A stretch of DNA of 64,000 nt, from assembly GCA_963674545.2 (NCBI GenBank), contig CAXXFB010000001.1:2604001-2668000 (forward strand), written 5' to 3'. Below, piece after piece: positions 25,928-35,050 of this stretch. A program made the translations under genes and the position numbers. Positions within the stretch are counted from its first letter, which is position 1, and every line of letters starts with the position of its first letter. The DNA is from JABGQS01 sp963674545. Its GTDB lineage: Bacteria > Bacillota > Clostridia > Christensenellales > SZUA-584. The notes beneath the pieces were generated by a model that was given only the letters and a program-made list of their open reading frames with translations, did no database searches and had not been told where the DNA came from.

Positions 25928-26653
25928 GCACGCAAAGCGTGCGAAATATAAACCACCCGCTATGCGGGTGAGCGATAAAAGTTATACAAAAAGTCACCAA
26001 ACCAGTAGTATAGGGATGTTCAAGTCTCTATAACAAGAAAGGAAAGGTGACTTAATGGCAAACAAAACACATAGTTTAGCACATACAAAATGGATGTGTA
26101 AATATCACATAGTATTTACACCTAAGTATAGGCGCAAAGCAATATATAATCAATATAAAAGCAGTATGCGAGAGATATTGAGGCAACTATGCAGATACAA
26201 AGGTGTAGAGATATTGGAAGGACATCTAATGCTGGATCATATACATATGCTGGTGAGTATTCCGCCCAAAATAAGCGTATCAAGTTTTATGGGATATCTG
26301 AAGGGAAAGAGTGCACTGATGATGTTTGATAAGCATGCAAACTTAAAGTATAAATTTGGCAACAGGCATTTTTGGGCAGAAGGATATTATGTTAGTACAG
26401 TAGGGTTAAATGAAGCAACAATAACAAAATATATCCAAGAGCAGGAGAAACACGACATAGCTTTAGATAAGCTGAGTGTAAAAGAGTATGAGAACCCTTT
26501 TAAGGGGTAGCTGGTAGTACAAATACTCCTTTAGGAGTGGCAAAAGAGGCAACGGCAGTGGAGGCTTGAACAAAGTGAAAGCCAGCGTCTTTAGGCGCTG
26601 GCCGGTAACATGCCCTTATAGGGCTTGTGCATACCACCCGTTTTACGGGTGGT
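25928..26653 (+). mobile_element. IS200-type insertion sequence (IS200/IS605 family)
   Basis: A single transposase gene is framed by short palindromes rather than terminal inverted repeats. On the left are GCACGC/GCGTGC and CACCCGC/GCGGGTG (25954-25970); on the right are GCCAGCG/CGCTGGC (26581-26602) and ACCACCCGT/ACGGGTGGT (26633-26653). Subterminal hairpins of this kind are what Y1 transposases recognise as single strands. No tnpB is present. The exact tips cannot be set without an empty site; the element sits between two transcription units and interrupts no gene. Confidence 0.75.
26055..26510 (+). CDS. tnpA: IS200/IS605-family transposase TnpA
   Basis: A 151-residue Y1-type HUH transposase of full length. 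The metal-binding HxH lies in DHIHMLVSIPP, and the nucleophilic Tyr is probable in ITKYIQEQEKHD. FTPKYRRK near the start is typical of the IS200 group. It has a good ribosome site (AGGAAAGGTGAC) and no stop or frameshift, so the element may still be active. Confidence 0.92.
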   Translation: MANKTHSLAHTKWMCKYHIVFTPKYRRKAIYNQYKSSMREILRQLCRYKGVEILEGHLMLDHIHMLVSIPPKISVSSFMGYLKGKSALMMFDKHANLKYKFGNRHFWAEGYYVSTVGLNEATITKYIQEQEKHDIALDKLSVKEYENPFKG

Positions 26654-26732
26654 CATGACTTATAATAATCAGGTTTCCGGATTGTTTTTGGTAAGTGTCG
26701 CTTTTGCACTATGAATAAATAATAGCATTTGT

Positions 26733-26760
26733 TTGACAACGTATGCCAAGATGATATAAT
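26733..26760 (+). promoter_or_regulatory. Promoter of the zinc-ribbon/LRR protein gene
   Basis: TTGACA and TATAAT are 16 bases apart, and TGA precedes the -10 as an extended element. The leader is about 150 bases. Between the insertion sequence and this promoter (26654-26732) nothing else is seen. Confidence 0.65.
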
Positions 26761-26918
26761 TGTTTTGGGTCAATGACTTTTTACTGCTAAACTTCAATCC
26801 GAAAAGCTTAATTATTCAGGCATAAAAACAGTTATGAATCAGAATTATCAATCTATTTATTTGCGCCTTGATCGAACAATTATATTTGTATAGTACACAG
26901 ATTGAAAGGGGTATAACT

Positions 26919-29444
26919 ATGTCCTATTGCAAGAATTGCGGCCAAAAACTGCTGGAAGGCGAAGCATTTTGCCCAAGCTGCGGAACGCCTGTGTCGAGTG
27001 AGCAGCCAAAGGAAGAAATTATAAAAAAGCGAATAAAGAAAAAGCCCGTAAAAAAACCAAAAAAGAAAATGAAAAAAGGTGTTTTGATAGGTATACTTTC
27101 AGGGTGTGCTTTGCTGCTGGCGGCTGCAGCTGTAATAACATTTTTAGTAATCATTCCGAGTGTACAGTATGACAAGGCTTTGGAGCTTGGCAGGCAGCAT
27201 GAATATAAGCAGGCAGCAGACATATTCGAGAAGCTAGGTGACTATAAGGATTCCCCAAAATACATGCAGAAATATACAAACGAATACAATTACGAACAGG
27301 CGTCAAAACTCTTTGACGAAGGAGATTTTGCATCAGCGTCGGTTATGTTTACCGCGCTTGGTTCTTTCAAAGATTCGGATAAGCTTCTTGTTGAGTGTGA
27401 AAAGCATTTGAAGTATAACGAAGCCAGCTTGCTGATGGAACAGGAGAATTATGCAGAGGCTCTGTTGCTTTTCTATGAGCTTGACGATTTTCTCGAAAGC
27501 AAAGATAATCTTAAAACATGTCAGCTGGGTGTAGAATATCAGAATGCTTCTGCAGCTTTCGGTATGCAGAACTATAACCTGGCGCAAAGCATGTTTTCGC
27601 AGCTTGGTTCTTTTAAAGACAGTGCGCAAAAAGCTGATATGCTTTTGCCGCTGCTGGACTTTCATGAAACAGCTCAAGGAATTGCGGACGGTATTTCAAG
27701 CACAAGTTCTATCACGCTTTCGGATTTAAAAGTGCTTTCTGAAAATGAACAGACGAAAAGCATAGCAGAGCCTTTATACTGCAAAGGTCTATATCTGGCT
27801 GCATTTGAATACCTAAAAGACGGCAGTGTTTCTTTTGCGGCAGGAACCCTTGCGCTGCTGCCTGAAGGTTACGAACAGGCCGGGGAGCTGCTTGCTATCT
27901 GCAACGCATATTTAAACGAAGATTTTGATGAGCTTGTCAGACTGACGGAAAACTACTCGCATCAGGAGACTCAAGATCTTACTACATATTATATCTGTGA
28001 GCTCGCCATGGATAATAAAAAGGCAACAGATAAAGCTTCGCTTAGCAGTTTCCTGAATGCATATAGTGCTTCAAGACAGCTCAGAAATATAGGAGGGATG
28101 GGATTCCGGTCATGTGAACATATTCCTTCGTATCTGTTTGAAGATGGTATATCGTTCTCCGGTAAACTCGATGAACTGATAGAAATGTGCGGAAATAATG
28201 CAGATGGGAAAGTGCTGTTTGCCTATCAGGGAGAAGGGGACAGCTATAATATATGCACAAGACTAATGGACTGGCTGCCGCAGGAGCTAGTGCCGCAAAA
28301 CGTAGACGAAGTCGAATACATAGTAGTGGCAGAGTTCTGGGACAGCATTACAGGCTTTTATGACAGCGGCACTGTAGGTATTCAAGAGAAAGCAAGCGTT
28401 AAGATAAAAAAATGCCCGTCAGGTAAAACGGTGAAAACGATCGGCACAGTAAAGGGCGGCAAACCACCAAGCAGTTTTACGTATTCAGGAACTGCGCCGT
28501 TTGAGAAGCGGGGCAGCGCGCTGGACGAGGACAAAGTGCGAGAGTTGATGGTCGATGCTGCTGCCAGATATGTAGACGAAAAAACCAGCGGTGATTATGA
28601 CTATGTAGTTGATAACGGTGAAGTCGCAATCGTAAAATATAATGGCAGCTCCAAAACGCCGGCAGTCCCCGGAGAAATAGACGGCATGCCGGTGAGAGCT
28701 ATAAAAAGCATTGCTTTCAAAGACAATAAAGACATAACAGGAATTTCGCTGCCTGACAGTTTAACGGGACTCCCGTCCTCAATGTTTAGCGGATTTGAAA
28801 AACTCGAATCTATAAAATTGCCGAACGACACTGTACGTATCGGCGCCTATGCATTTGAAGGCTGCACTTCTCTTAAAACAGTTATACTAAATGATGGATT
28901 AAGATCGATTGAAGCTTATGCATTTAAAGACTGCATAGCTCTTTCAAATATAAATATTCCTGACAGCGTTATACATTTGGGAAGAGCTTCATTTATTGGC
29001 TGCACCAGCCTTTGCGAAGTTCGGTTATCTGAAAATATTCAGCTTATATACAGTGACACGTTTAACGGCTGCATCGGGCTTAAGAATATAAACCTGCCAG
29101 GGAAAATAAGAGCAATCAGGAGCAGCGCTTTCAATGGCTCGGGGCTTGAGTCAATAACGCTGCCGGACTCAGTTGAATATATCGGCGAAGAGTCGTTTTC
29201 CAACACAAAAATAAGTGAATTTGTCTTTTCGCCTAACTTAAAATATATAGACGAAAATGCGTTCAGCGGCTGCGTGAACTTAAAAGAGCTTCATTTGCCA
29301 AAGACTGTTCTCTGGATAAATCCGGATACAGTATTCGATGATTGGATGATGCTGTATGTTAAACAATACTCCTGTGCATATTCTATTTTGACAGGTGCAG
29401 AATATGACTACTTTACTGACAATGTTATCGTTGTTGAAAATTAG
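26919..29444 (+). CDS. Zinc-ribbon membrane protein with repeat region and BspA-type leucine-rich repeats
   Basis: An 841-residue protein. Residues 1-25 form a zinc ribbon (CKNCGQ and CPSCGTP). A very Lys-rich linker (about 33-56) leads to one transmembrane helix (about 59-82). Residues 90-300 carry TPR-like helical repeats with recurring F..LG.FKDS motifs. A middle region of unknown fold follows, and about 570-830 holds LRR_5/BspA-type repeats (AFEGCTSLKTV, AFKDCIALSNI and similar). The orientation implied is a cytoplasmic zinc ribbon and an extracellular repeat domain, suited to surface adhesion or sensing. ATG 26919 follows GAAAGGGG; the upstream in-frame codons lack a ribosome site. Confidence 0.8.
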   Translation: MSYCKNCGQKLLEGEAFCPSCGTPVSSEQPKEEIIKKRIKKKPVKKPKKKMKKGVLIGILSGCALLLAAAAVITFLVIIPSVQYDKALELGRQHEYKQAADIFEKLGDYKDSPKYMQKYTNEYNYEQASKLFDEGDFASASVMFTALGSFKDSDKLLVECEKHLKYNEASLLMEQENYAEALLLFYELDDFLESKDNLKTCQLGVEYQNASAAFGMQNYNLAQSMFSQLGSFKDSAQKADMLLPLLDFHETAQGIADGISSTSSITLSDLKVLSENEQTKSIAEPLYCKGLYLAAFEYLKDGSVSFAAGTLALLPEGYEQAGELLAICNAYLNEDFDELVRLTENYSHQETQDLTTYYICELAMDNKKATDKASLSSFLNAYSASRQLRNIGGMGFRSCEHIPSYLFEDGISFSGKLDELIEMCGNNADGKVLFAYQGEGDSYNICTRLMDWLPQELVPQNVDEVEYIVVAEFWDSITGFYDSGTVGIQEKASVKIKKCPSGKTVKTIGTVKGGKPPSSFTYSGTAPFEKRGSALDEDKVRELMVDAAARYVDEKTSGDYDYVVDNGEVAIVKYNGSSKTPAVPGEIDGMPVRAIKSIAFKDNKDITGISLPDSLTGLPSSMFSGFEKLESIKLPNDTVRIGAYAFEGCTSLKTVILNDGLRSIEAYAFKDCIALSNINIPDSVIHLGRASFIGCTSLCEVRLSENIQLIYSDTFNGCIGLKNINLPGKIRAIRSSAFNGSGLESITLPDSVEYIGEESFSNTKISEFVFSPNLKYIDENAFSGCVNLKELHLPKTVLWINPDTVFDDWMMLYVKQYSCAYSILTGAEYDYFTDNVIVVEN

Positions 29445-29466
29445 TAGAGCATTATAATTTTCCTCG

Positions 29467-29498
29467 AAAAGAAGAGCGTTGAATGCTCTTCTTTTTTA
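29467..29498 (+). terminator. Terminator after the zinc-ribbon/LRR gene
   Basis: AAGAAGAGC and GCTCTTCTT form a 9-bp stem with a 7-base loop followed by TTTTA. Confidence 0.85.
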
Positions 29499-29558
29499 TA
29501 TTTGTGAGAGCACACAAGACTAATACCTGCATCAGAGATACAAAGTGTGTACTGACCT

Positions 29559-29587
29559 TTGACAAGTGACGGTCAAGATACTATAAT
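29559..29587 (+). promoter_or_regulatory. Promoter of the SH3/peptidoglycan-binding protein gene
   Basis: A consensus TTGACA and TATAAT are separated by 17 bases. The -35 is half of an inverted repeat (TTGAC, 8 bases, GTCAA), which could be an operator. Confidence 0.7.
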
Positions 29588-29689
29588 TATTAAGAATGTA
29601 TTACGAAAAAGAGGCGACAGAACTTAAGCAGCTTTAAAAAACCTGAAGCAGCCAGCAGCCGAGAGGCAGAGACGGAAGGCATTGATATT

Positions 29690-31111
29690 ATGTTTAAAAG
29701 AACGAATAGATTTATATATTTACTGTTGACCATTGCACTTATATTGTCGGTGTTTGCATTTGATATTCCGGAAGCAAGTGCAGGTGTAGCGAAAACAGGC
29801 ATTGTTAACGCGCAGGACACTAATTTAAGAGAGCAGCCGTCGACGGCTTCCGGGGTGATCGGGACAATGAACCTCGGGGAAGAAGTAAGTGTGCTCGGAA
29901 CAGAAGCCCTTGGCTGGTATAAGATAAAATATCAGGACAGCATAGGCTATACAAGAGCAGATTTCATAGACGTAATGATAACTGGCATTAATTGTTCGGC
30001 TGTGATCATTGAAGACGTTGATATGAGAAAAGACACTGACGCTTCGAGTGAAGTGATCTTGAACCTGGCGGCAGAGACACAGGTATCGATAATCGGCGCA
30101 TACGGAGATCTATATAAGATCAGAATAGACTCGAACAACGGTTATGTTCCAAAAAACTGCGTCCATAAACATAGGATAGTAACGATAAACCTAAAGGCTG
30201 AACTTAATTCTTCGGGAGTTAATTTCAGAAGCGAACCGAGCACTTCAGGAGAGATCATTTCAGTATTAAGCAAGGGGACGCAGGTAACTGCAAAAAGCAT
30301 CCAGGACAAATGGATAAAGGTAAGCTGTTCGGGTAAGGAAGGCTTTATAAGTGCAGAGTTTATTACATACACACTGTCTACAAACTCACACTTGACTACG
30401 ATGTCATACGGCATGCAGGCGCAGGCAGTAAAGATAGTGCAGATGGCCCTGAAGCGAAAAGGGTTCTACTTCAAAGCCGCAGACGGAGTTTATGGAAGCG
30501 GTACAAAACAGGCTGTAGCAAAGTTTCAGGCTTCTGTGAACCTTGCGGCGGATGGAATAGCGGGACCGCAGACACTTCTCGTGCTGCTGGGTACGGATGC
30601 TGCGGTCGAGCTGTGGAACAACTTCAGGACAGATATGGAACCGATAAAACCGCAGAAGAGCGGCAGGGTGTGGCTCTGTGACTGGTTTGGTAAAATGGAG
30701 GATACAGTCGTCAGATACACAGCTTTTGAAGTAATAGATGTAAGGACAGGCATCCATTGGAAGATGCAGCGTTTTGGCGGAGTGACTGCGCTTTGGCACG
30801 CAGATGTTGAACCTATGACAGAAGCTGATACAGCTGCAATGACAAAGGCCTGGGGCGGAGAGCTGACCCCGGTAAGAAGGCCGGTATGGATCAAGATTGA
30901 CGGAGAATATTATGCTGCGGGGCTTATGGGATATGTGCATGGTTCCGGAACGATTAATAATAACGGGATGGACGGACAGGTCTGTATGCATTTCAGAGGC
31001 AGCAAGATCCACTCTTCCGGCCGTGTAGACGAAGCTCAGCAGGCATGTATAGCTGAAGCTTTTGCCAGAGCAGACAAACTTGAGGCATATATTGGAGCAG
31101 GCAAAGTATGA
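29690..31111 (+). CDS. Secreted cell-wall protein: three SH3b-like domains, peptidoglycan-binding domain and an unidentified C-terminal domain
   Basis: A 473-residue exported protein with a signal peptide (about 1-31, ending near ASAG). Three bacterial SH3 repeats follow at about 36-95, 98-160 and 165-222 (each with an NLREQPS, DMRKDTD or NFRSEPS motif). A PG_binding_1 domain spans about 233-300 (VKIVQMALKRKGFY, VYGSGTKQAVAKFQ, ADGIAGPQTLLVLL). The last ~150 residues are an unnamed domain with several His (WHADVEPM, VHGSGT, CMHFRGSKIHSSG) that might be a metal hydrolase or wall-binding fold. The ATG follows GGAAGG. The lipoprotein gene downstream overlaps it by four bases. Confidence 0.82.
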   Translation: MFKRTNRFIYLLLTIALILSVFAFDIPEASAGVAKTGIVNAQDTNLREQPSTASGVIGTMNLGEEVSVLGTEALGWYKIKYQDSIGYTRADFIDVMITGINCSAVIIEDVDMRKDTDASSEVILNLAAETQVSIIGAYGDLYKIRIDSNNGYVPKNCVHKHRIVTINLKAELNSSGVNFRSEPSTSGEIISVLSKGTQVTAKSIQDKWIKVSCSGKEGFISAEFITYTLSTNSHLTTMSYGMQAQAVKIVQMALKRKGFYFKAADGVYGSGTKQAVAKFQASVNLAADGIAGPQTLLVLLGTDAAVELWNNFRTDMEPIKPQKSGRVWLCDWFGKMEDTVVRYTAFEVIDVRTGIHWKMQRFGGVTALWHADVEPMTEADTAAMTKAWGGELTPVRRPVWIKIDGEYYAAGLMGYVHGSGTINNNGMDGQVCMHFRGSKIHSSGRVDEAQQACIAEAFARADKLEAYIGAGKV

Positions 31112-31968
31112 TTAAAAAATATAGCAAGAATGATAAGACTGAAAAAAGTATTTCTATAAAAAAGAGCATAGTGATTGTTTTCATGGTAATCGTAGCTGTT
31201 GCCGTGTTTGCTGCGGGCTGTTCAAAAGACGAAAGCTCTTCTGATGGGCCCGGAACATCGCCAGGTGCTTCAGTTTTGCCTTCGCGGACGCCTGTAGCTA
31301 CGACAGAGCTTATTGAAACTGATGAGCCAGATCCGGTTGAGGAGGAAGAAGATTATATGTCCGTTACGTTTGACGGATGGATATATTATCTTGACGTTAA
31401 CGATCCGGTCGTTGTTGAATATAGCGAAGACCCGCCGCTGCATAGAAAAATGGAGGACGAGAGCTCAGACATCAGCCTTGATATACGTGGGTTTAATTAT
31501 GATATCATAGGAGATTATATATACATTGACTCCAATGACGTAGATCTGGAAGAAACGGGTATACAGACCTGGAGCACCACCAGGATGAACCTTGACGGCA
31601 CGAATAAAGCAAGGCTGGAATATGGAAACATGTCTGCCCGGTTGGTGCAGGAAAAAGAGCAGAAATTCTATTTCACGACTATGGGTGACCTGGCTATTTA
31701 TGTTTCGGATTACTCGTGTAAGAACGTCGTTACACTGAACATAAACCTTCCGGATAAAAGCGAACTTGATGAAAAGCTGGGCACAGGTAACGTTCTTCAG
31801 CTGACCATCGGCAGTATAGCGAATAATCTTATAGAATTTGATGTTGCGATTTCTGCCGAGAACGGAACTATTCTATACAGCGGCTCCTATAAAACTTCGA
31901 CTGCCGGGACATCGACAGAGAAAATAAGCGGGACTTATTATGAGTATGGCTCGCAGGAGAACGAATAG
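31108..31968 (+). CDS. Lipoprotein with DUF5050-like region
   Basis: A 286-residue protein. A basic N-terminus and long hydrophobic stretch (about 19-36) end in the lipobox VFAAGC, so the Cys would be lipidated. A Ser/Pro/Glu-rich spacer (about 40-80) follows. The remainder contains GWIYYLDVND and TTRMNLDGTNKARL, resembling the DUF5050/beta-propeller-like repeats seen in clostridial surface lipoproteins. The start overlaps the upstream stop (ATGA), so both products are made together and may act on the wall together. Confidence 0.72.
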   Translation: MIKKYSKNDKTEKSISIKKSIVIVFMVIVAVAVFAAGCSKDESSSDGPGTSPGASVLPSRTPVATTELIETDEPDPVEEEEDYMSVTFDGWIYYLDVNDPVVVEYSEDPPLHRKMEDESSDISLDIRGFNYDIIGDYIYIDSNDVDLEETGIQTWSTTRMNLDGTNKARLEYGNMSARLVQEKEQKFYFTTMGDLAIYVSDYSCKNVVTLNINLPDKSELDEKLGTGNVLQLTIGSIANNLIEFDVAISAENGTILYSGSYKTSTAGTSTEKISGTYYEYGSQENE

Positions 31969-32075
31969 CAGATTGCTGAAATAATGCTTATTCGCTATCT
32001 TCATAATTGTGCAGTGTTGTTTTTACTGATCAGCTGGGTATGATATCGTTTTCAAATCGAATATGTTAATACTTT

Positions 32076-32102
32076 AAAAGCAATATTTTATATTGCTTTT
32101 TC
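32076..32102 (+). terminator. Terminator-like hairpin after the lipoprotein gene
   Basis: AAAAGCAATA and TATTGCTTTT form a 10-bp stem with a 5-base loop and a T tail. It lies about 110 bases after the lipoprotein stop. The rest of the 300-base gap (31969-32269) holds only the araR promoter. Confidence 0.75.
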
Positions 32103-32204
32103 AATATTATGCTGAAAAGAATACGTTAAACAGTATATAGAAAGTTCTTATTGTTAGATATTTTAAAGTTTAAGATGGATATATTATTCGGAAATGCTGA
32201 TCGC

Positions 32205-32234
32205 TTGACTGGCTGATACATCTTGTATTATACT
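32205..32234 (+). promoter_or_regulatory. araR promoter
   Basis: TTGACT is followed 18 bases later by TATACT. The predicted transcription start falls inside the palindromic operator listed next. Confidence 0.6.
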
Positions 32235-32247
32235 TGTAATGACAAGT
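32232..32247 (+). promoter_or_regulatory. AraR-like operator
   Basis: A perfect palindrome ACTTGT-AATG-ACAAGT overlaps the -10 and start region of araR. Known AraR operators of Bacillus and Clostridium have a similar ..TTGT/ACAA.. symmetry of about 16 bp. Autorepression of the araR-araBAD unit, relieved by arabinose, is the likely use. Confidence 0.6.
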
Positions 32248-32269
32248 TGCTTTCCAAAGGATAATAAAT

Positions 32270-33337
32270 ATGGACATACCGAAATATGAGCTTGTAAAAA
32301 ACTATATAAAGAATTTACTGATCGAAGATATTGTTTCTTATGGAGCAAAACTACCGTCGGAACATTCCCTGATGGAAAAGTTCAAAGTCAGCAGGCAGAC
32401 CGTCCGTCAGGCATTCGGCGAGCTTAGCGGTGAAGGTTACATATATAAAGAGCAGGGCAAGGGAACTTTCAGCAATTACAGAATCGATTCAAAACACAAA
32501 CAAATAGTAGCGGTGCTAACGACTTACATATCGAGCTATGTCTTTCCGGGTATAATTTCAGGTGTTGAGCAGGTTCTCTCGGACGAAGGTTATATGATGC
32601 TTCTGTCTAACACCAACAACCTAAAGGAGAGAGAAGCCCAATATCTTAAAAGCATATTGGAACACAATGTTGTCGGGATAATAATCGAGCCGACGAAAAG
32701 CGCACGCCAAAACGAAAACATCAAGCTTCTGGAGGATATCAAAAGCAGGGGAATCAAAACTGTGTTCATAAATGCCGTTTATGACGATTTTGACAGCTCC
32801 TACGTGCTTTTAGACGATTTAAAGGGCGGAACGATAGCGACTGAGTATTTGATACAGCTGGGACATAAAAGAATAGCTGGTATATTCAAGACCGATGATA
32901 AACAAGGAGTGGACCGAAAAAAAGGATATATAGCATCAATGAAAAAGTACGGAATATCTGTTGATGATCTATATATAGGTGAATATGAGACAGAGAATAT
33001 GTACGACTACCCCTATATGTTTGCACAGGCGCTGATAAGGGAAAAGGACTATCCCACAGCGTTTTTCTGCTATAACGACCAGTGTGCACAAATGGCAGGT
33101 CAGGCTATAAAAGATGCAGGACTGAAAATCCCTGATGACATCTCTATAGTGGGCTATGACGACTGTATAACAGCGCTGGATTCTAATATTGATTTGACTA
33201 CGATACGACATCCTAAAAAAGACATGGGAAGGCAGGCTGCCAAATATATAATCGATATGCTCGACGGACGGCTGGAAAAGCCTCAGATGATGTACCGTCC
33301 GGAGCTGATTGTCAGGAATTCGTGTAAAAACCTGTAG
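32270..33337 (+). CDS. araR: Arabinose operon repressor AraR (GntR helix-turn-helix plus LacI-type sensor domain)
   Basis: A 355-residue repressor. Residues about 5-70 form a GntR winged helix (LPSEHSLMEKFKVSRQTVRQAF, EGYIYKEQGKGTF); about 80-355 form a periplasmic-binding-protein-like effector domain (EYLIQLGHKRIAGIF, FFCYNDQCAQ, DISIVGYDDC). This GntR/LacI chimera is the hallmark of AraR. It is followed directly by araB, araA and araD and carries a matching operator in its own promoter. ATG behind AAAGGATAAT. Confidence 0.9.
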   Translation: MDIPKYELVKNYIKNLLIEDIVSYGAKLPSEHSLMEKFKVSRQTVRQAFGELSGEGYIYKEQGKGTFSNYRIDSKHKQIVAVLTTYISSYVFPGIISGVEQVLSDEGYMMLLSNTNNLKEREAQYLKSILEHNVVGIIIEPTKSARQNENIKLLEDIKSRGIKTVFINAVYDDFDSSYVLLDDLKGGTIATEYLIQLGHKRIAGIFKTDDKQGVDRKKGYIASMKKYGISVDDLYIGEYETENMYDYPYMFAQALIREKDYPTAFFCYNDQCAQMAGQAIKDAGLKIPDDISIVGYDDCITALDSNIDLTTIRHPKKDMGRQAAKYIIDMLDGRLEKPQMMYRPELIVRNSCKNL

Positions 33338-33383
33338 TGAGTTTTTGTACTGCAACACATAAAGAACTACTAACTAAGATAAA

Positions 33384-33393
33384 TAAACGTTTA
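33384..33393 (+). promoter_or_regulatory. Short palindrome before araB
   Basis: A TAAACGTTTA palindrome lies in the 94-base araR-araB gap. It partly resembles a catabolite-responsive element but is too short to be sure. No good araB promoter of its own was seen. Confidence 0.25.
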
Positions 33394-33431
33394 GTGAAAA
33401 TTATAAAATAACATATCGGAGGATTTGGGTT

Positions 33432-35021
33432 ATGCAAAATGGCAGGAAAGAAATAGATAGTGCAAATACGTATCTTGGACTGGAGCTTGGCTCGACCAGG
33501 ATAAAAGCCGTGCTTATTGACAAAGACTATAATCAGCTTGCGTCCGGCAGCCATACGTGGGAGAACAAGCTTGTGGATAGCTTATGGACATATTCACAGG
33601 ATGATATATGGAACGGTATTCTTGACTGCTATAAGCACTTGGCTGAGGATGTGCTTGAAAAGTATGGCATAAAGCTTGAGAGCATTGGAGCCATCGGTAT
33701 ATCTGCGATGATGCACGGTTATATGGCTTTTGACAGCGATGGCAAGCTGCTTGTGCCTTTCAGAACATGGCGCAATACCAACACCGAAGAAGCGGCAAAG
33801 CAGCTGACAAAACTACTTGGGTTCAACATACCGCAAAGATGGAGCATTGCTCATCTTTATCAGGTGATACTAGAAAAAGATGGACACGTGCCGCGAATAG
33901 ACTATCTGACGACACTTGCCGGTTACATACACTGGAAGCTGACAGGGCAGAAGGTGCTGGGAATAGGCGATGCTTCCGGAATGTTCCCTATAAACGATAA
34001 AACGCAGAGCTACGACAGCGCTATGATGAAACAGTTTGACGAGCTTACGCAGGACAGAGGTTATCCGTGGAAGCTTTCGGGCATTTTGCCTAAGATATTG
34101 CCAGCGGGAGAAAATGCAGGTACTCTGACGCAGGAAGGCGCGAAGCTGCTTGACCCGTCGGGAACTCTTAATGCCGGAATACCTATGTGCCCGCCGGAAG
34201 GTGACGCCGGGACGGGAATGGTAGCGACGAACAGTGTGCGAAAACGCAGTGGCAACATAAGCGCTGGCACGAGCGTATTTGCGATGGCTGTGCTGGAAGG
34301 GCCTCTGTCTAATGTTTATGAAGAGATAGACATGGTGACAACACCATCCGGAGCACCTGTAGCGATGGTTCACTGCAACAACTTCACGGGCGACGTTGAT
34401 GCATGGGTGAAGCTGCTTGGGGATGCGGCAAAAGTGCTGGGCGCACAGTTTGACATGGACAAGCTGTATATTACACTGTATAACAAGGCTTTGGAAGGCG
34501 ATGCAAACTGCGGAGGTCTTTTGTCGTATAACTATATTTCGGGAGAACAGATCACAGGCTTTGCAGAAGGACGGCCGCTATTCATGCGCACACCCGATGC
34601 AAACTTCAGTCTTGAAAACTTCATGAGGACACACCTTTGCTCTGCATGCGCTTCGCTCAAGATAGGCATGAAGATATTAGACGAAGAAAAGGTGGAGCTC
34701 GACTCTATGACAGGACACGGAGGCTTCTTCAAGGTACCGGGAGTAGGGCAAAGGATAATGGCAGCAGCTATTAAAACTCCGGTCAACGTAATGTCTACGG
34801 CGGCGGAAGGCGGGCCGTGGGGAATGGCTGTGCTTGCGGCATACATGAACAATAAGGAAGCTCAGCAACTCGCGGACTACCTTTCTGAGAGGGTGTTTGC
34901 AGATGCGGAATATATTTCAGTACAGCCGGACGCTGCGGACGAAGCGGGGTTTGAGGAGTTTCTGAAGAGCTATGAAGCGGGTCTTATCGTAGAGCGTGCA
35001 GCGGTAGATTCTATAAAGTAA
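33432..35021 (+). CDS. araB: FGGY-family ribulokinase (clostridial AraB type)
   Basis: A 529-residue sugar kinase. It has the N-terminal GLELGSTRIKAVLID phosphate loop, the ISAMMHGYMAFD and FRTWRNTNTEEAA substrate region, a central GDAGTGMVATNS with the catalytic Asp region, and a C-terminal STAAEGGPWGMAVLAAY adenosine motif. FGGY kinases of this clostridial subgroup sit in arabinose operons and phosphorylate L-ribulose. The position between araR and araA supports that. GGAGG precedes the ATG by about nine bases. Confidence 0.88.
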   Translation: MQNGRKEIDSANTYLGLELGSTRIKAVLIDKDYNQLASGSHTWENKLVDSLWTYSQDDIWNGILDCYKHLAEDVLEKYGIKLESIGAIGISAMMHGYMAFDSDGKLLVPFRTWRNTNTEEAAKQLTKLLGFNIPQRWSIAHLYQVILEKDGHVPRIDYLTTLAGYIHWKLTGQKVLGIGDASGMFPINDKTQSYDSAMMKQFDELTQDRGYPWKLSGILPKILPAGENAGTLTQEGAKLLDPSGTLNAGIPMCPPEGDAGTGMVATNSVRKRSGNISAGTSVFAMAVLEGPLSNVYEEIDMVTTPSGAPVAMVHCNNFTGDVDAWVKLLGDAAKVLGAQFDMDKLYITLYNKALEGDANCGGLLSYNYISGEQITGFAEGRPLFMRTPDANFSLENFMRTHLCSACASLKIGMKILDEEKVELDSMTGHGGFFKVPGVGQRIMAAAIKTPVNVMSTAAEGGPWGMAVLAAYMNNKEAQQLADYLSERVFADAEYISVQPDAADEAGFEEFLKSYEAGLIVERAAVDSIK

Positions 35022-35050
35022 AAACAGCTAAAAAGCAAGGAGGAAAACTC

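Noticed and set aside
26511..26660. A tnpB/IscB gene or omega-RNA with the IS200-type element
   Set aside because: No open frame for TnpB exists; the hairpins are explained as the right end of the element.
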